Below, piece after piece: positions 9,622 through 18,503 of a DNA stretch of 64,000 bases. The notes beneath the pieces were generated by a model. That model searched no databases and had not been told where the DNA came from. It saw only the letters and a list, made by a program, of their open reading frames with translations. How positions within the stretch are numbered: the stretch's first letter is position 1; the number at the start of each line of letters is the position of its first letter. The DNA is taken from NCBI GenBank assembly GCA_023381515.1, contig JAMCQI010000061.1:62001-126000 (forward strand), read 5' to 3'. Made by a program: the position numbers and the translations under genes. Source of the DNA: Chloroflexota bacterium (lineage in GTDB: Bacteria; Chloroflexota; Anaerolineae; UBA4142).

Positions 9622-10392
9622 CTATCCTTTGCGCCCGATCAGAATGGCCTCCGTCAACGCAAAATAGGTCTTGGTCCCTTCTGTTCGCGGGGCCAGGAAT
9701 TCGCGAGCACCCTCCGGGGCTTGCGCAAGCCGTTCGAGGAGCTTGGCTTTTGTTTCCGGCGTCGCTTTGGTGCGGTCGGCCCAGGGCTCGAATTCTATCT
9801 CTTTGCTAAAGGTCTCGGTGTGGACCAACTCCAACTCCGCGTCGGCAAATAGGGCCTGAAGGCGAGCTACGGGGAAAGCCCAGTTATGGGAAGGGTCGCG
9901 CATTTTCTCGTAATGATTGATGTAGCCGGCCACCTGCTTGTCGGGCGGGACAATATTGTCCACCAATGCCACCAGGCCATGGGGCTTGCACACGCGCGCC
10001 ATCTCCTGTATCGCCTTGCGGGCATCTGAATAATGGTGGAGCGCCATACGGCTGGTCACGACGTTGAACGTGTTGGCGTCAAAAGGGAGATTCTCGGCAT
10101 TGGCAGTCTTGAATTCGATATTCGTGAGACCGCGTTCGGTTGCTAGCCGCTGCGCCGTGGCGAGCATTTCGCGCGTCAAGTCGACCGCGACGACCTGTGT
10201 CACATGAGGCGCGAAAGTCAGCGCCGTATGGCCGGCGCCCGTGGCGACGTCGAGCACGATCCAATCCCGCTGGGGTTGAGTCAGTGCAATGAGTCGCCCA
10301 AGGCTCGGACCCTGAGCGTGAACCGGACTGGTAGCATAGTCCTCTGCACGAGCGCCGAATTCTTGTTGAACACGATCGATTTGATCATCCAT
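9622..10392 (-). CDS. UbiE/COQ5-like SAM-dependent methyltransferase
   Basis: 256 residues. Motif I is VLDVATGAGHTALTFA, followed by VVAVDLTREML (motif II) and NVVTSRMALHHYSDA (motif IV), the pattern of the Methyltransf_11/UbiE family. The C-terminal part (HTETFSKEIEFEPWADR) resembles arsenite-type or small-molecule methyltransferases with a WADR segment. It lies 8 nt downstream of the membrane-protein gene and 7 nt upstream of the next methyltransferase. Substrate not identifiable; a role in menaquinone methylation is possible but unsupported. Confidence 0.8.
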   Translation of the reverse strand: MDDQIDRVQQEFGARAEDYATSPVHAQGPSLGRLIALTQPQRDWIVLDVATGAGHTALTFAPHVTQVVAVDLTREMLATAQRLATERGLTNIEFKTANAENLPFDANTFNVVTSRMALHHYSDARKAIQEMARVCKPHGLVALVDNIVPPDKQVAGYINHYEKMRDPSHNWAFPVARLQALFADAELELVHTETFSKEIEFEPWADRTKATPETKAKLLERLAQAPEGAREFLAPRTEGTKTYFALTEAILIGRKG

Positions 10393-10400
10393 GATTTCAC

Positions 10401-11321
10401 CTAAGCCATACAGGTATTTTTGAGAATGCGCTGCTCCACAGCGTTCTGTGCAGCAAGCGCCGCGAGCGCTGCATCCGGGCCGCCGACGGCGGGCTGGGCG
10501 AGCGGGGAAAGGGCCGCGTCGATCTCTTGAATCATCTCATCCATCTGCCCGGCGCGGCCCTGCAGTGGAATGTGATCGAGGCGGACCACGAGCAGATTGA
10601 GGCGTTCGTCAAAGGGCGATGCTTCGTACTGGAACTGCCACTCGCCGCGCGCACTCTTATCCAGAGCATGCCAGCGCCCATATTCGATTCCGCTGTCTTT
10701 GTCCAAATGGGTTTTCTTGTGTGTAAAGTACCGGGCGGCCCAGCCTGCCAGGTTACCAAGAATCTGGTCCATCTGTGGTTTGGGGCAGAGATAGCTCATC
10801 GCGATCTCTTCCCGCTCGCGTGCCCGAACCAGCCACTCTTCCCGGCGAATGACGAAGAAGGCATACAGCATGGAAAAGGCGGTAACGAGTGGAAAGTAGA
10901 TTTCGGGAGGTACGGCGAGAGTCGGACCCCCTTCGATAATGGAGGGTATTCCGTGCTCGTTGATGAAGGAATGCGCCGCGAGAGTCTGGCCCAACCCAAA
11001 AAGAAAGATGGAAAGAGTCGTATTCCAGTCCATGATCGCGAACGCGATCAGGCCAAGGGGGATGCCATAGTACCAATGGTGAAAGTGGATGTTGAGTCCT
11101 AGGCCGCGTTCGATGAAATGGATTTCCCATCCGCCCTTGGTATAGTTGCTGACGCTGCTCGCAATCGTCCAGCCGAGCACGGCGGAGATGAACAGGGCGA
11201 GCACGGCCACGCCGTAACGGCGCGAAAAGCGGAGCAGGAGCAGCCAGCTGTGCTGAACCTGTCCCCACAGGCCGTTTTTCCGGGCGGGTTCGAACGTTGT
11301 CACGCTCTGGATGCGCTGCAA
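10401..11321 (-). CDS. Membrane protein of unknown function, uvrA operon
   Basis: About 306 residues; not recognised. Roughly four hydrophobic segments lie between residues 30 and 150, with the conserved-looking patch HFHHWYYGIPLGL in between. A soluble C-terminal half follows (about 160-300). The frame is open into uvrA, but translation most likely begins at TTG 11321, just after the uvrA stop. A GAGGAG box stands six bases before it, and an earlier start would need about 130 nt of overlap. The His-rich interhelical patch could bind metal or heme, but that is speculation. Confidence 0.65.
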   Translation of the reverse strand: MQRIQSVTTFEPARKNGLWGQVQHSWLLLLRFSRRYGVAVLALFISAVLGWTIASSVSNYTKGGWEIHFIERGLGLNIHFHHWYYGIPLGLIAFAIMDWNTTLSIFLFGLGQTLAAHSFINEHGIPSIIEGGPTLAVPPEIYFPLVTAFSMLYAFFVIRREEWLVRAREREEIAMSYLCPKPQMDQILGNLAGWAARYFTHKKTHLDKDSGIEYGRWHALDKSARGEWQFQYEASPFDERLNLLVVRLDHIPLQGRAGQMDEMIQEIDAALSPLAQPAVGGPDAALAALAAQNAVEQRILKNTCMA

Positions 11322-11335
11322 CAGTGTCTCCTCGC

Positions 11336-14194
11336 CTATGGACTCAAGATCTTGCTGAGATATTGCCCGGTGTACGAATGATCCATGCCGGCGACCTGCT
11401 CCGGCGTGCCCTCGGCGATAATGCGGCCGCCGGCATCGCCTCCCTCCGGTCCCAAATCGATAATCCAATCCGCCGTCTTGATGACGTCCAGATTGTGCTC
11501 AATCACGACCACGGTGTTGCCTGCGTCCACCAGTCTGTTCAGCACTTCCAGAAGCTTTTCCACGTCTGCCATGTGAAGCCCGACCGTCGGCTCGTCCAGG
11601 ATGTACATCGTTCGCCCAGTGGCGCGGCGCGAAAGCTCTTTGGCCAATTTGATGCGCTGCGCCTCGCCGCCGCTCAGAGTGGTCGCCGGCTGGCCGAGGT
11701 GGATGTAGCCGAGGCCGACATCGCGAAGCGTCTCCAATTTGGCGCGGATGCGCGGCACGTTTTCAAAAAAGCCGAGGCCCTCTTCGACGGTCATGTCGAG
11801 CACTTCGGATATGTTCTTGCCTTTGTAAAGGATCTCGAGCGCTTCCCGGTTGTAGCGTTTGCCGTGACAGACTTCACACGGCACGTACACGTCAGGAAGG
11901 AACTGCATCTCGATTTTGATAATGCCGTCCCCTTGGCAAGCTTCGCAGCGTCCCCCTTTGACATTAAACGAGAAACGGCCTGGCTTGTAGCCGCGAACCT
12001 TGGCCTCGTTCGTGGTCGCAAAAAGGTCACGAATATCGGTAAAGACATTGGTATAAGTGGCCGGGTTCGAGCGGGGAGTGCGCCCAATCGGCGACTGGTC
12101 AATGTTGATGACCTTGTCAAGATGCTCGGCGCCCTGTATGGCATCGTGTTTTCCAGGTTTGTCCTTGGCGCCGAAAAAGACCTGGGCGAGGCGGCGATGG
12201 AGAATGTCCACCACGAGCGATGATTTGCCCGAGCCGCTGACGCCGGTCACGCAAACGAACTTGCCAAGCGGAATCCTGGCGTCGACGTGCTTGAGGTTGT
12301 TCTCGGCGGCCCCACGTACGGTCAAAAACTTGCCGTTGCCGGAGCGGCGGCGCTCGGGGACAATCACGCGGCGGATGCCAGTAAGGTAGGCGCCCGTGAT
12401 CGATTGGTCGCACGCCATGATCTCTTCCGGTGTCCCGGCGCAAACGACATAGCCCCCGTGTTCTCCGGCGCCTGGCCCGAGGTCCACGACAAAATCCGCG
12501 GAGCGAATTGTCTCTTCGTCATGCTCGACGACGAGGACAGTGTTCCCAAGATTCCGCAAGCGCAGGAGCGTATCGATGAGACGCGCATTATCACGCGGGT
12601 GGAGACCGATCGAAGGCTCGTCCAGAATATAGAGGACGCCCATCAATTGGGAACCGATCTGAGTCGCAAGACGGATACGCTGTGCTTCGCCGCCGCTCAG
12701 CGACGCCGCGCTCCGATCCAAAGTCAAATAGTCCAAGCCGACGTTGACGAGAAATCCGAGGCGAGCGCGCAGTTCCTTCAAGATCTGATGAGCAATTGTC
12801 TTTTGCTTGTCGGTGAATTGTTTGGGGAGATCGTCAAGAAACGCGAGAACCTCGCCGACGGACATGGCGGTGACCTGCACGATGTTCTTGTCGCCTATGG
12901 TCACGGCCAGCGCCTCGGGCTTGAGGCGCTGCCCCTTGCAGACAGGGCAAGGGCGCGTGGTCATGTATTGCTCGATCTCCATACGGATGTAATCTGAATC
13001 TGTCTCTTTGTAGCGGCGCTCTTGATTCGGAATGACTCCCTCGAAAGTGGTCTCGTATTCGCGCCATTTGCCGAATTGATTCTCGTAGCGCACCCGGATG
13101 CGGTCGCCATTTGTGCCGTACAGAACCCGGTCGATTTGCTCGCGGGTCAATTCGCGGACGGGCGTATCCATTGAAAAGCCGTACTTGCGGGCAACGGCCT
13201 CGATGAGCTTGGAAAAGTAGGTATCCCCGCCGCTGTCAATGCCGTTCGCTCGAATCGCGCCATCGGCGAGCGAAAGGTCCCTGTTAGGAATGATTTGGTC
13301 GGGGTCGAGCTCCATCTGCGTGCCGAGACCCGTGCAGGCGGGGCAGGCTCCGTGCGGCGTATTGAAGGAAAAAGTGCGGGGCTCGATCTCGCCGAGCGAG
13401 ATATTGTCCACAGGGCAGGAAAAATGCTCTGAAAAGATGTGGTCCTGGCCCTTTTTGCTTCCCTCGGACTGAGCAGAGACGATGACGACACCGCCGCCGA
13501 GCTTGAGTGCAGTCTCGATAGAGTCGGTCAGACGGTTGTGATCGCCATTCGCCCCAGGCCTGATTACCAAACGGTCGACCACAGCTTCAATTGTGTGCTG
13601 CTTGTAGCGGTCGAGTCGAACATCCTCGTTGACATCCAGGACATCGCCGTTCACGCGCACGCGGACATAGCCCGCCTTGCGCACGTCTTCAAAGACCTTT
13701 TTATGTTCCCCCTTGCGGTCTTTGATGAGAGGGGCCAGGATCAAGATGCGGGACCCCGCCGGCAGGTTTTCGACGGCATCCACGATCTGTTCGACGGTCT
13801 GGCGTTCGATCGGGCGGCCGCACTTGGGGCAGTGGGGCTGCCCTACGCGGGCGAAAAGCAGACGGAGGTGATCATAGATCTCTGTGACGGTACCCACGGT
13901 CGACCGGGGGTTGTGGCTAACGCCCTTTTGGTCAATCGAAATGGCGGGAGACAGGCCCTCAATGTGGTCGACCTCAGGCTTGTCCATCTGGCCGAGGAAT
14001 TGGCGCGCATACGCGCTGAGACTCTCGACATAACGCCTTTGGCCTTCGGCGTAGATTGTGTCGAAAGCAAGAGAAGACTTGCCCGAGCCGGAGAGACCCG
14101 TAATGACTACAAAACGGTCGCGGGGAATCTCCAGATCGATGTTTTTTAGGTTGTGCTCGCGTGCACCGCGAATAACTAGTTTGTCCTGAACCAT
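11336..14194 (-). CDS. uvrA: Excinuclease ABC subunit A
   Basis: Damage-recognition ATPase of nucleotide excision repair, 952 residues, full length. Two ABC modules are present: Walker [13 protein letters not shown] near the N-terminus and [12 protein letters not shown] in the second half, each with an [15 protein letters not shown] signature and an [13 protein letters not shown] or [13 protein letters not shown]alker B. Zinc-finger cysteines appear as CPKCGRP, ACPACTG and CEAC...CEVCHG. It is first in a run with a membrane protein, two methyltransferases and miaB. The strand-coupling factor mfd is also in this window. Confidence 0.97.
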   Translation of the reverse strand: MVQDKLVIRGAREHNLKNIDLEIPRDRFVVITGLSGSGKSSLAFDTIYAEGQRRYVESLSAYARQFLGQMDKPEVDHIEGLSPAISIDQKGVSHNPRSTVGTVTEIYDHLRLLFARVGQPHCPKCGRPIERQTVEQIVDAVENLPAGSRILILAPLIKDRKGEHKKVFEDVRKAGYVRVRVNGDVLDVNEDVRLDRYKQHTIEAVVDRLVIRPGANGDHNRLTDSIETALKLGGGVVIVSAQSEGSKKGQDHIFSEHFSCPVDNISLGEIEPRTFSFNTPHGACPACTGLGTQMELDPDQIIPNRDLSLADGAIRANGIDSGGDTYFSKLIEAVARKYGFSMDTPVRELTREQIDRVLYGTNGDRIRVRYENQFGKWREYETTFEGVIPNQERRYKETDSDYIRMEIEQYMTTRPCPVCKGQRLKPEALAVTIGDKNIVQVTAMSVGEVLAFLDDLPKQFTDKQKTIAHQILKELRARLGFLVNVGLDYLTLDRSAASLSGGEAQRIRLATQIGSQLMGVLYILDEPSIGLHPRDNARLIDTLLRLRNLGNTVLVVEHDEETIRSADFVVDLGPGAGEHGGYVVCAGTPEEIMACDQSITGAYLTGIRRVIVPERRRSGNGKFLTVRGAAENNLKHVDARIPLGKFVCVTGVSGSGKSSLVVDILHRRLAQVFFGAKDKPGKHDAIQGAEHLDKVINIDQSPIGRTPRSNPATYTNVFTDIRDLFATTNEAKVRGYKPGRFSFNVKGGRCEACQGDGIIKIEMQFLPDVYVPCEVCHGKRYNREALEILYKGKNISEVLDMTVEEGLGFFENVPRIRAKLETLRDVGLGYIHLGQPATTLSGGEAQRIKLAKELSRRATGRTMYILDEPTVGLHMADVEKLLEVLNRLVDAGNTVVVIEHNLDVIKTADWIIDLGPEGGDAGGRIIAEGTPEQVAGMDHSYTGQYLSKILSP

Positions 14195-14222
14195 ACACCA
14201 AATCTCGAAAAATCAGAGGGAT

Positions 14223-14251
14223 ATTTTAGCACGAATAGCGAAAATGAGCAA
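14223..14251 (-). promoter_or_regulatory. uvrA promoter
   Basis: On the minus strand, TTGCTC (14246-14251), 17-bp spacer and TAAAAT (14223-14228). The predicted start of transcription is about 20 nt before the uvrA ATG. Confidence 0.65.
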
Positions 14252-14292
14252 TGTTTTTTCGTAACAGGGTGGGCGTCACGATTTTGGGCGCC

Positions 14293-14312
14293 AATTCGAC
14301 CTGCGTCGAATT
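14293..14312. promoter_or_regulatory. Inverted repeat AATTCGAC-N4-GTCGAATT upstream of uvrA
   Basis: Perfect 8+8 inverted repeat with a 4-bp centre (CTGC), about 100 bp upstream of the uvrA start and 41 bp upstream of its -35 box. The spacing of the half-sites (GAC-N4-GTC) recalls LexA-type operators (for example GAAC-N4-GTTC). The position is rather far from the core promoter, so an SOS role is only a hypothesis. Confidence 0.4.
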
Positions 14313-14374
14313 CGCTATGGGTTACTGCGATTCTAGTCGCCCGGAAAGTATGCCGTAAAATGCTGACGGGAACC

Positions 14375-14390
14375 TTTGTCAATTGACAAA
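14375..14390. promoter_or_regulatory. Palindrome TTTGTCAATTGACAAA
   Basis: Perfect 16-bp palindrome containing TTGACA on both strands, in the gap between the SDR gene and uvrA. On the minus strand it could supply the -35 box of a second, weaker uvrA promoter, since a T-rich TTTACG lies 17 bp further on. It could also be a protein-binding site. Confidence 0.35.
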
Positions 14391-14427
14391 AACGGCCGGC
14401 AGCGACGAACGGAAGGGAACCTCCGAC

Positions 14428-15249
14428 CTAGGTGATTTGGGCGAGCACTTGATCGACGCTCCGCAGTTCGGTCGTAAGAACGCGCCGAGCCAGAGAAGTG
14501 TTCAGAGTGCAATCGCGGGGACGAGGCTCCGTGGACGAAGAGCTCAGAGCGGGGCGGAAGCGAGGGGTAGTGTGAAAAGCCTCGACGAGCTTGAGGCCGA
14601 AATCGTAGCGGTTTAGGGACTGCGGACCTGCGACGTGGAGAATGCCGGTCAAACCAGACCCGGCCAGCTCGAGGAGCGCATCCGCCAAATCGTCGACAAA
14701 GATCGGGCAGCGATACTCGTCTGTGAAAAGCCAGGGCATGCTGCCTGCCAGCACCCCGCGGGTGCGAGGGTCAAGGGGATTGAACCCGTATACGAGTGAG
14801 GTGCGGACAATCAGAGCGGCAGGATGGCCTTCTGCCACGGCCTGTTCGGCGAGAGTCTTGGTTGCGGCGTACGGAGTCATAGGGACGGGCAGATCCCCTT
14901 CAGAGTACGGCGCGTGCTCACCATCGAAAATCACGTCGCTGGAAAGGTGGACGAGGCGGACATTCTCGCTCGCTGCCGCCGCGGCAACGTGGCGAGAGCC
15001 TTCCACGTTGACTCCCGACATGTCCGGGCCCCGCATCAACGCGGCTGTATGGATAATGACGTCCGGCTTGAAAGAGAGGAGGACACGCTCCACCGCTGGC
15101 TGGTCTCGAACATCTAGCAAGAACCCCATGGCATCAGCGGGTACAAGTGGATGCGAGAGTCGAGTCCCTCCGACGACCCAGCCCTGTGGAGCACGTCTCA
15201 GAAGAACTGAGCCAATGTAACCGCTTGCACCCGTGACGAGGAGTCTCAA
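14428..15249 (-). CDS. NAD(P)-dependent sugar epimerase/reductase (RmlD-like SDR)
   Basis: 273-residue extended short-chain dehydrogenase. The N-terminal Rossmann motif is VTGASGYIG (6-14). A catalytic YxxxK pair appears as YAATK, preceded by LSSDVIFDG and the APYSE motif typical of dTDP-4-dehydrorhamnose reductases. Overall it resembles RmlD_sub_bind proteins. A dTDP-4-dehydrorhamnose 3,5-epimerase gene lies elsewhere in the window (53.6 kb), so a role in dTDP-rhamnose synthesis is possible. The start overlaps the rnc stop by 4 nt (ATGA), so it is translationally coupled to rnc. Confidence 0.75.
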   Translation of the reverse strand: MRLLVTGASGYIGSVLLRRAPQGWVVGGTRLSHPLVPADAMGFLLDVRDQPAVERVLLSFKPDVIIHTAALMRGPDMSGVNVEGSRHVAAAAASENVRLVHLSSDVIFDGEHAPYSEGDLPVPMTPYAATKTLAEQAVAEGHPAALIVRTSLVYGFNPLDPRTRGVLAGSMPWLFTDEYRCPIFVDDLADALLELAGSGLTGILHVAGPQSLNRYDFGLKLVEAFHTTPRFRPALSSSSTEPRPRDCTLNTSLARRVLTTELRSVDQVLAQIT

Positions 15250-15995
15250 TGTTCGTCTGATGCCTGGCCGCGCAAAGCGAGCAAGGCTGCATGATCGCTG
15301 CGAGAAATCTCGTCGCGCAGCGATTCGAGGGCGACACGCGCGGCCTCCTGTTCGGCAGTTTGCTTGCTGCGCCCCATGCCAGTCCCGTACACTCGCCCTT
15401 TCAAGATGACCTCGACGGTGAATTGTTTGGCGTGGTCGGGACCCCGGGTCTCGACGAGACGGTATTGGGGGGTCACCTGCAGATGGCCTTGGCTCAGTTC
15501 CTGTAGCATGCTCTTGGAGTCGCGATCAAGCCGTTCCTCGTGAATGTGCTCGGCCTCTGATGAAATGAACCGCAAGACCAGATCCCGGGCCGCAAGCATG
15601 CCTTGGTCAATATAGAGTGCCCCCACTACCGCCTCAAAGGCGCCTGCGAGTAGCGGGGCGCGGCTCCGGCCGCCGGCGAGGTCTTCGCCCCGCGACATGA
15701 GCAAGTGCGGTGGGAGCCCGAGATCTCTCGCGAAACGCGCGAGCGAATCTCCCTTGACGAGGGCGGCCCGCAAGGAGGTTAGCTCACCTTCGCTCATCTC
15801 CGGGTAATGATGATACAGATACTCGGCAGTGACAAAATCGAGGATGGCATCTCCGAGGAATTCAAGGCGTTCATTGTCCAGATACGGCAAGTCGGGATTC
15901 TCATTCAAGTAGGAGCGATGAGTGAGCGCACGCGTCAAGAGCGACTTGTCGTCGAATGTGAATCTAAGAAGGGATTCCAAATCTTCCAAGGACAT
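15246..15995 (-). CDS. rnc: Ribonuclease III
   Basis: Double-strand-specific endoribonuclease for rRNA and mRNA processing. The catalytic signature NERLEFLGDAILDFV is intact and a dsRNA-binding domain (SMLQELSQGHLQVTPQYRLVE onward) fills the C-terminal third. The open frame extends far into fabF, but homology begins at SLEDLESLLRF. ATG 15995 has AGGTG five bases upstream; ATG 15998 and ATG 16025 (with GGAG) are alternatives. About 249 residues, normal for the family. It lies in the common fabF-rnc order; the stop overlaps the following SDR gene by 4 nt. Confidence 0.93.
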   Translation of the reverse strand: MSLEDLESLLRFTFDDKSLLTRALTHRSYLNENPDLPYLDNERLEFLGDAILDFVTAEYLYHHYPEMSEGELTSLRAALVKGDSLARFARDLGLPPHLLMSRGEDLAGGRSRAPLLAGAFEAVVGALYIDQGMLAARDLVLRFISSEAEHIHEERLDRDSKSMLQELSQGHLQVTPQYRLVETRGPDHAKQFTVEVILKGRVYGTGMGRSKQTAEQEAARVALESLRDEISRSDHAALLALRGQASDEH

Positions 15996-16041
15996 CATAA
16001 CACCTGGCAGTGGCTGACCCTGCATTTTCTCCGCAGTTCGC

Positions 16042-17301
16042 CTATGGCTCGTACCTCTTGAATATAACGATGGCGTTGTGCCCGCCGAAACCAAACGAGT
16101 TGGACATGCCAACGCGCACGTCTGCATGTCTCGCCTGGTTGGGCACATAATCGAGATCGCAAATAGGATCGGGAAACTCGTAGTTGACAGTAGGGTGAAT
16201 GGTCCCGGTCTCAATGGTCTTGATCGTCGCAATCGCTTCGATGGCGCCGGCGGCGCCGAGCATATGTCCCAACATGGACTTGCTGGAACTGATGGGAATC
16301 CGGTAAGCTTGCTCGCCAAAGACCGTCTTGATGGCAGCGGTCTCCGCGGCGTCGTTCAAGAGCGTTGAGGTGCCGTGGGCGTTGATATAGTTCACATCGT
16401 TTGGTTTCAGCCCGGCCTTGTCGAGGGCACGGCGCATGGCCCGCACCGCTCCCATGCCTCCCTCTGGCGGCGCGCTGATGTGAAAAGCATCATTGGTGGC
16501 GCCATATCCGACCATCTCGGCGATGATGTGGGCACCACGCGCCTGGGCAGCTTCCAGCGATTCGAGAATCAGAATGCCTGCGCCTTCGCCGAACACAAAT
16601 CCATCCCGTTTCGCATCAAATGGCCGCGACGCATGCTGCGGATCGTCATTGCGGGTGGACATGGCCTGCGTGCGGTGAAACGCGGCCATGCCGAGCTCGG
16701 TGAGGGAGGCTTCTGTCCCGCCAGTCACCATGGCTTGAGCATCGCCGCGCTTGATGATCTCAAAAGCTTCTCCAATCGCATTCGTTCCCGTGGCGCAGGC
16801 GGAAGCGACCGAAAAGCTGGGACCGCGTGGACCGAAAATGATGGCGACTTGGCCGGCGGCCATATTGGGAATCATAAAGGGGCCCGTGAACGGGCTGACG
16901 CGCATCGGCCCCTTTTGGATCAGCGTTCGCGCACTTTGCTCCAGCGTCATCATGCCCCCGATGCCCGACCCAATCAGGGTGCCGATTTGATCGGCATTTG
17001 ACTCATCGATCTTGAGACCGGCGTGTTTGATTGCCTGAGCTGCGGCGGCGATCGTGTACTGGATAAAGAGATCTAGGCGCCGGGCCTCCTTTCGGTCGAT
17101 GTACTGGGAGTACTCCTCGACGTTAAAATCCGTCACCTCGGCAGCAATCTGGACGGCAAAGGCGCTTGGGTCAAAGCGCGTGATGCGATGGACGACCGAG
17201 GTCCCGGCGACCAGGTTTGCCCACATTTGGTCGACGTGATTCCCCAAGGGGGAAATCACCCCGAATCCAGTGACCACGACACGGTGAGTGTTGTCCGCCA
17301 T
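16042..17301 (-). CDS. fabF: Beta-ketoacyl-ACP synthase II
   Basis: Fatty-acid elongation condensing enzyme, 419 residues. The Cys-His-His triad is visible: C169 in SVASACATG, H309 in INAHGTST and H346 in KSMLGHMLG. The C-terminal NSFGFGGHNA is also typical. ATG 17301 is preferred because GGAGGG lies about nine bases upstream and the protein then starts MADNTHRVVVTGFGV; a frame start 13 codons earlier lacks support. Usually acpP precedes fabF; here selD and a repeat-filled 119-nt gap are upstream instead, so acpP must be elsewhere. Confidence 0.95.
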   Translation of the reverse strand: MADNTHRVVVTGFGVISPLGNHVDQMWANLVAGTSVVHRITRFDPSAFAVQIAAEVTDFNVEEYSQYIDRKEARRLDLFIQYTIAAAAQAIKHAGLKIDESNADQIGTLIGSGIGGMMTLEQSARTLIQKGPMRVSPFTGPFMIPNMAAGQVAIIFGPRGPSFSVASACATGTNAIGEAFEIIKRGDAQAMVTGGTEASLTELGMAAFHRTQAMSTRNDDPQHASRPFDAKRDGFVFGEGAGILILESLEAAQARGAHIIAEMVGYGATNDAFHISAPPEGGMGAVRAMRRALDKAGLKPNDVNYINAHGTSTLLNDAAETAAIKTVFGEQAYRIPISSSKSMLGHMLGAAGAIEAIATIKTIETGTIHPTVNYEFPDPICDLDYVPNQARHADVRVGMSNSFGFGGHNAIVIFKRYEP

Positions 17302-17319
17302 TGGACTATCCCTCCGATT

Positions 17320-17480
17320 AGGTATGGTGTGGAAAATCACAGAACAGACGACAGACTACAGATCACAGACAACAGGCCGCAGAAGGCAGAAGGCACTAGG
17401 CAGAGAACAGGCAACGGATTCAGGTGACTAGGATTCGAACTGCCTTGTCTGACGTCTGTATCCTGTCGTCTGTGGGCTGT
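17320..17480. repeat. CAGA-type dispersed low-complexity repeat
   Basis: The fabF-selD gap (from about 17340) and the last codons of selD consist of reiterated ACAGA/GACAG/GGCAGA words, for example acagatcacagacaacagg and agaaggcagaaggcac. On the opposite strand they read tctgt/ctgcc. The same style of sequence is found inside mfd (about 28.5-28.67 kb) and inside the homoaconitase gene (about 52.97-53.06 kb). It behaves like a dispersed intergenic repeat that also invaded coding sequence. Confidence 0.55.
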
Positions 17481-18502
17481 AACGCTTCGCCAATGGCCCA
17501 GTGCGATGCACCGTGTGCTTCCAAGGCGCGCTCAAGATCTGCCTGGCGGTCTGGCGGAACGGCGATCAGCAAGCCACCGGATGTTTGCGGGTCAAATAGG
17601 ATTTCGTTCAAGTCCGCGGGGATAGACTCGCGAATTTGCACCTTGCCTTCCAGGTAGAGCTTGTTTCGGCCCGCGCCGCCCGGGATTTGATGCTTGGCTG
17701 CATATTCGAGCGCCCCGTCGAGAAGGGGAAGCGCGTCGGCACGCAAATGAAAACCAAGGTCCGCTGCTAGAGCCATTTCGTAGGCGTGCCCGAGCAGGCC
17801 GTAGCCGGTGATGTCGGTCGCGCCCCGTATGCCGATTTCCTGCATGGCGAGAGCGGCGCCTCGATTCAGCCTGGTCATCCAGTCGATCGCGTTATGCAAG
17901 TGCTGCGGAGAAACCACACTGTTCTTGCCGGCCGTGGTGATTAGACCAGTGCCTAAGGGCTTGGTCAAGACAAGAATGTCCCCGGCGCGCGCCCCCCCTT
18001 TTTTGATAACGCGGTTGGGATCGACCAAGCCCGTCACCGAGAGACCGAATTTGGGCTCGTCGTCGGTGATCGTGTGGCCGCCGGCAATGACTCCGCCTCC
18101 TTCGGCCATCTTGTCTGCGGCGCCGCGGAAAATATCGCCCAGGAGGTCGATGGGTAGGTCATCTCGCCAGGCGGCGAGATTGAGCGCGAGGACGACCCGG
18201 CCGCCCATCGCGTAGACGTCGCTCATGGCGTTCGCAGCGGCGACCGCACCAAAGACATAAGCGTCATCCACGACGGGCGGAAAAAAATCAAGGGTCTGGA
18301 TGAGCGCGGTCGAGTCGTTTACGCGATAGACGGCCGCGTCATCTGGTTCGCCGAGCCCGACGAGGAGGGGCGGATAGTCCGCAGGTTTGAACTTGTCTCG
18401 GAGTGGGCGCAAAACTTGCGCCAGTTCGGCGGCGCCGATTTTGGATGCTCAGCCTGCGCAAGCGGCGTATTCGGTTAGTCGTATTCTCTTGGATTCTGAC
18501 AT
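17420..18502 (-). CDS. selD: Selenide, water dikinase SelD, itself a selenoprotein (in-frame UGA = Sec18)
   Basis: Makes selenophosphate from selenide and ATP, the selenium donor for Sec-tRNA. An ordinary ORF starts only at TTG 18412, but in the same frame the gene runs back to ATG 18502. This is one nucleotide after the thrC stop, through a single TGA at 18449-18451. The extended N-terminus reads MSESKRIRLTEYAACAG-U-ASKIGAAELAQVL. It matches E. coli SelD, where the catalytic Cys17 and Lys20 fall at U18 and K21 here. Many SelD proteins are known to carry Sec at this position. A hairpin fitting a bacterial SECIS lies 33 nt after the UGA. The rest (TTDFF-like TLDFFPPVVDD, AMSDVYAMGG, AGGHTI, GFGLLGH-like GYGLLGH, DPQTSGGLL) is complete. 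The last ~15 residues are encoded by CAGA repeat and may be dispensable. About 360 residues including Sec. Confidence 0.93.
18406..18451 (-). promoter_or_regulatory. Sec codon and SECIS-like hairpin of selD
   Basis: The UGA codon occupies 18451-18449 on the minus strand. After 33 nt comes a perfect 7-bp hairpin, GGCGCAA-GUU-UUGCGCC (18422-18406). The apical loop starts with G at a distance inside the 16-37 nt window usually required of bacterial SECIS elements. Confidence 0.8.
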
Positions 18503-18503
18503 T

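Noticed and set aside
11322..11468. Upstream extension of the membrane-protein gene into uvrA
   Set aside because: The extra residues are Arg/Gly-rich and overlap the conserved uvrA end; TTG 11321 has a GAGGAG box at the right distance.
16026..16319. Upstream extension of rnc into fabF
   Set aside because: 98 residues of shadow translation of fabF without homology to RNase III.
18412..18414. TTG 18412 as the selD start
   Set aside because: It would remove the catalytic Cys/Sec and Lys region; the in-frame ATG at 18502 restores full homology and sits one base after thrC.
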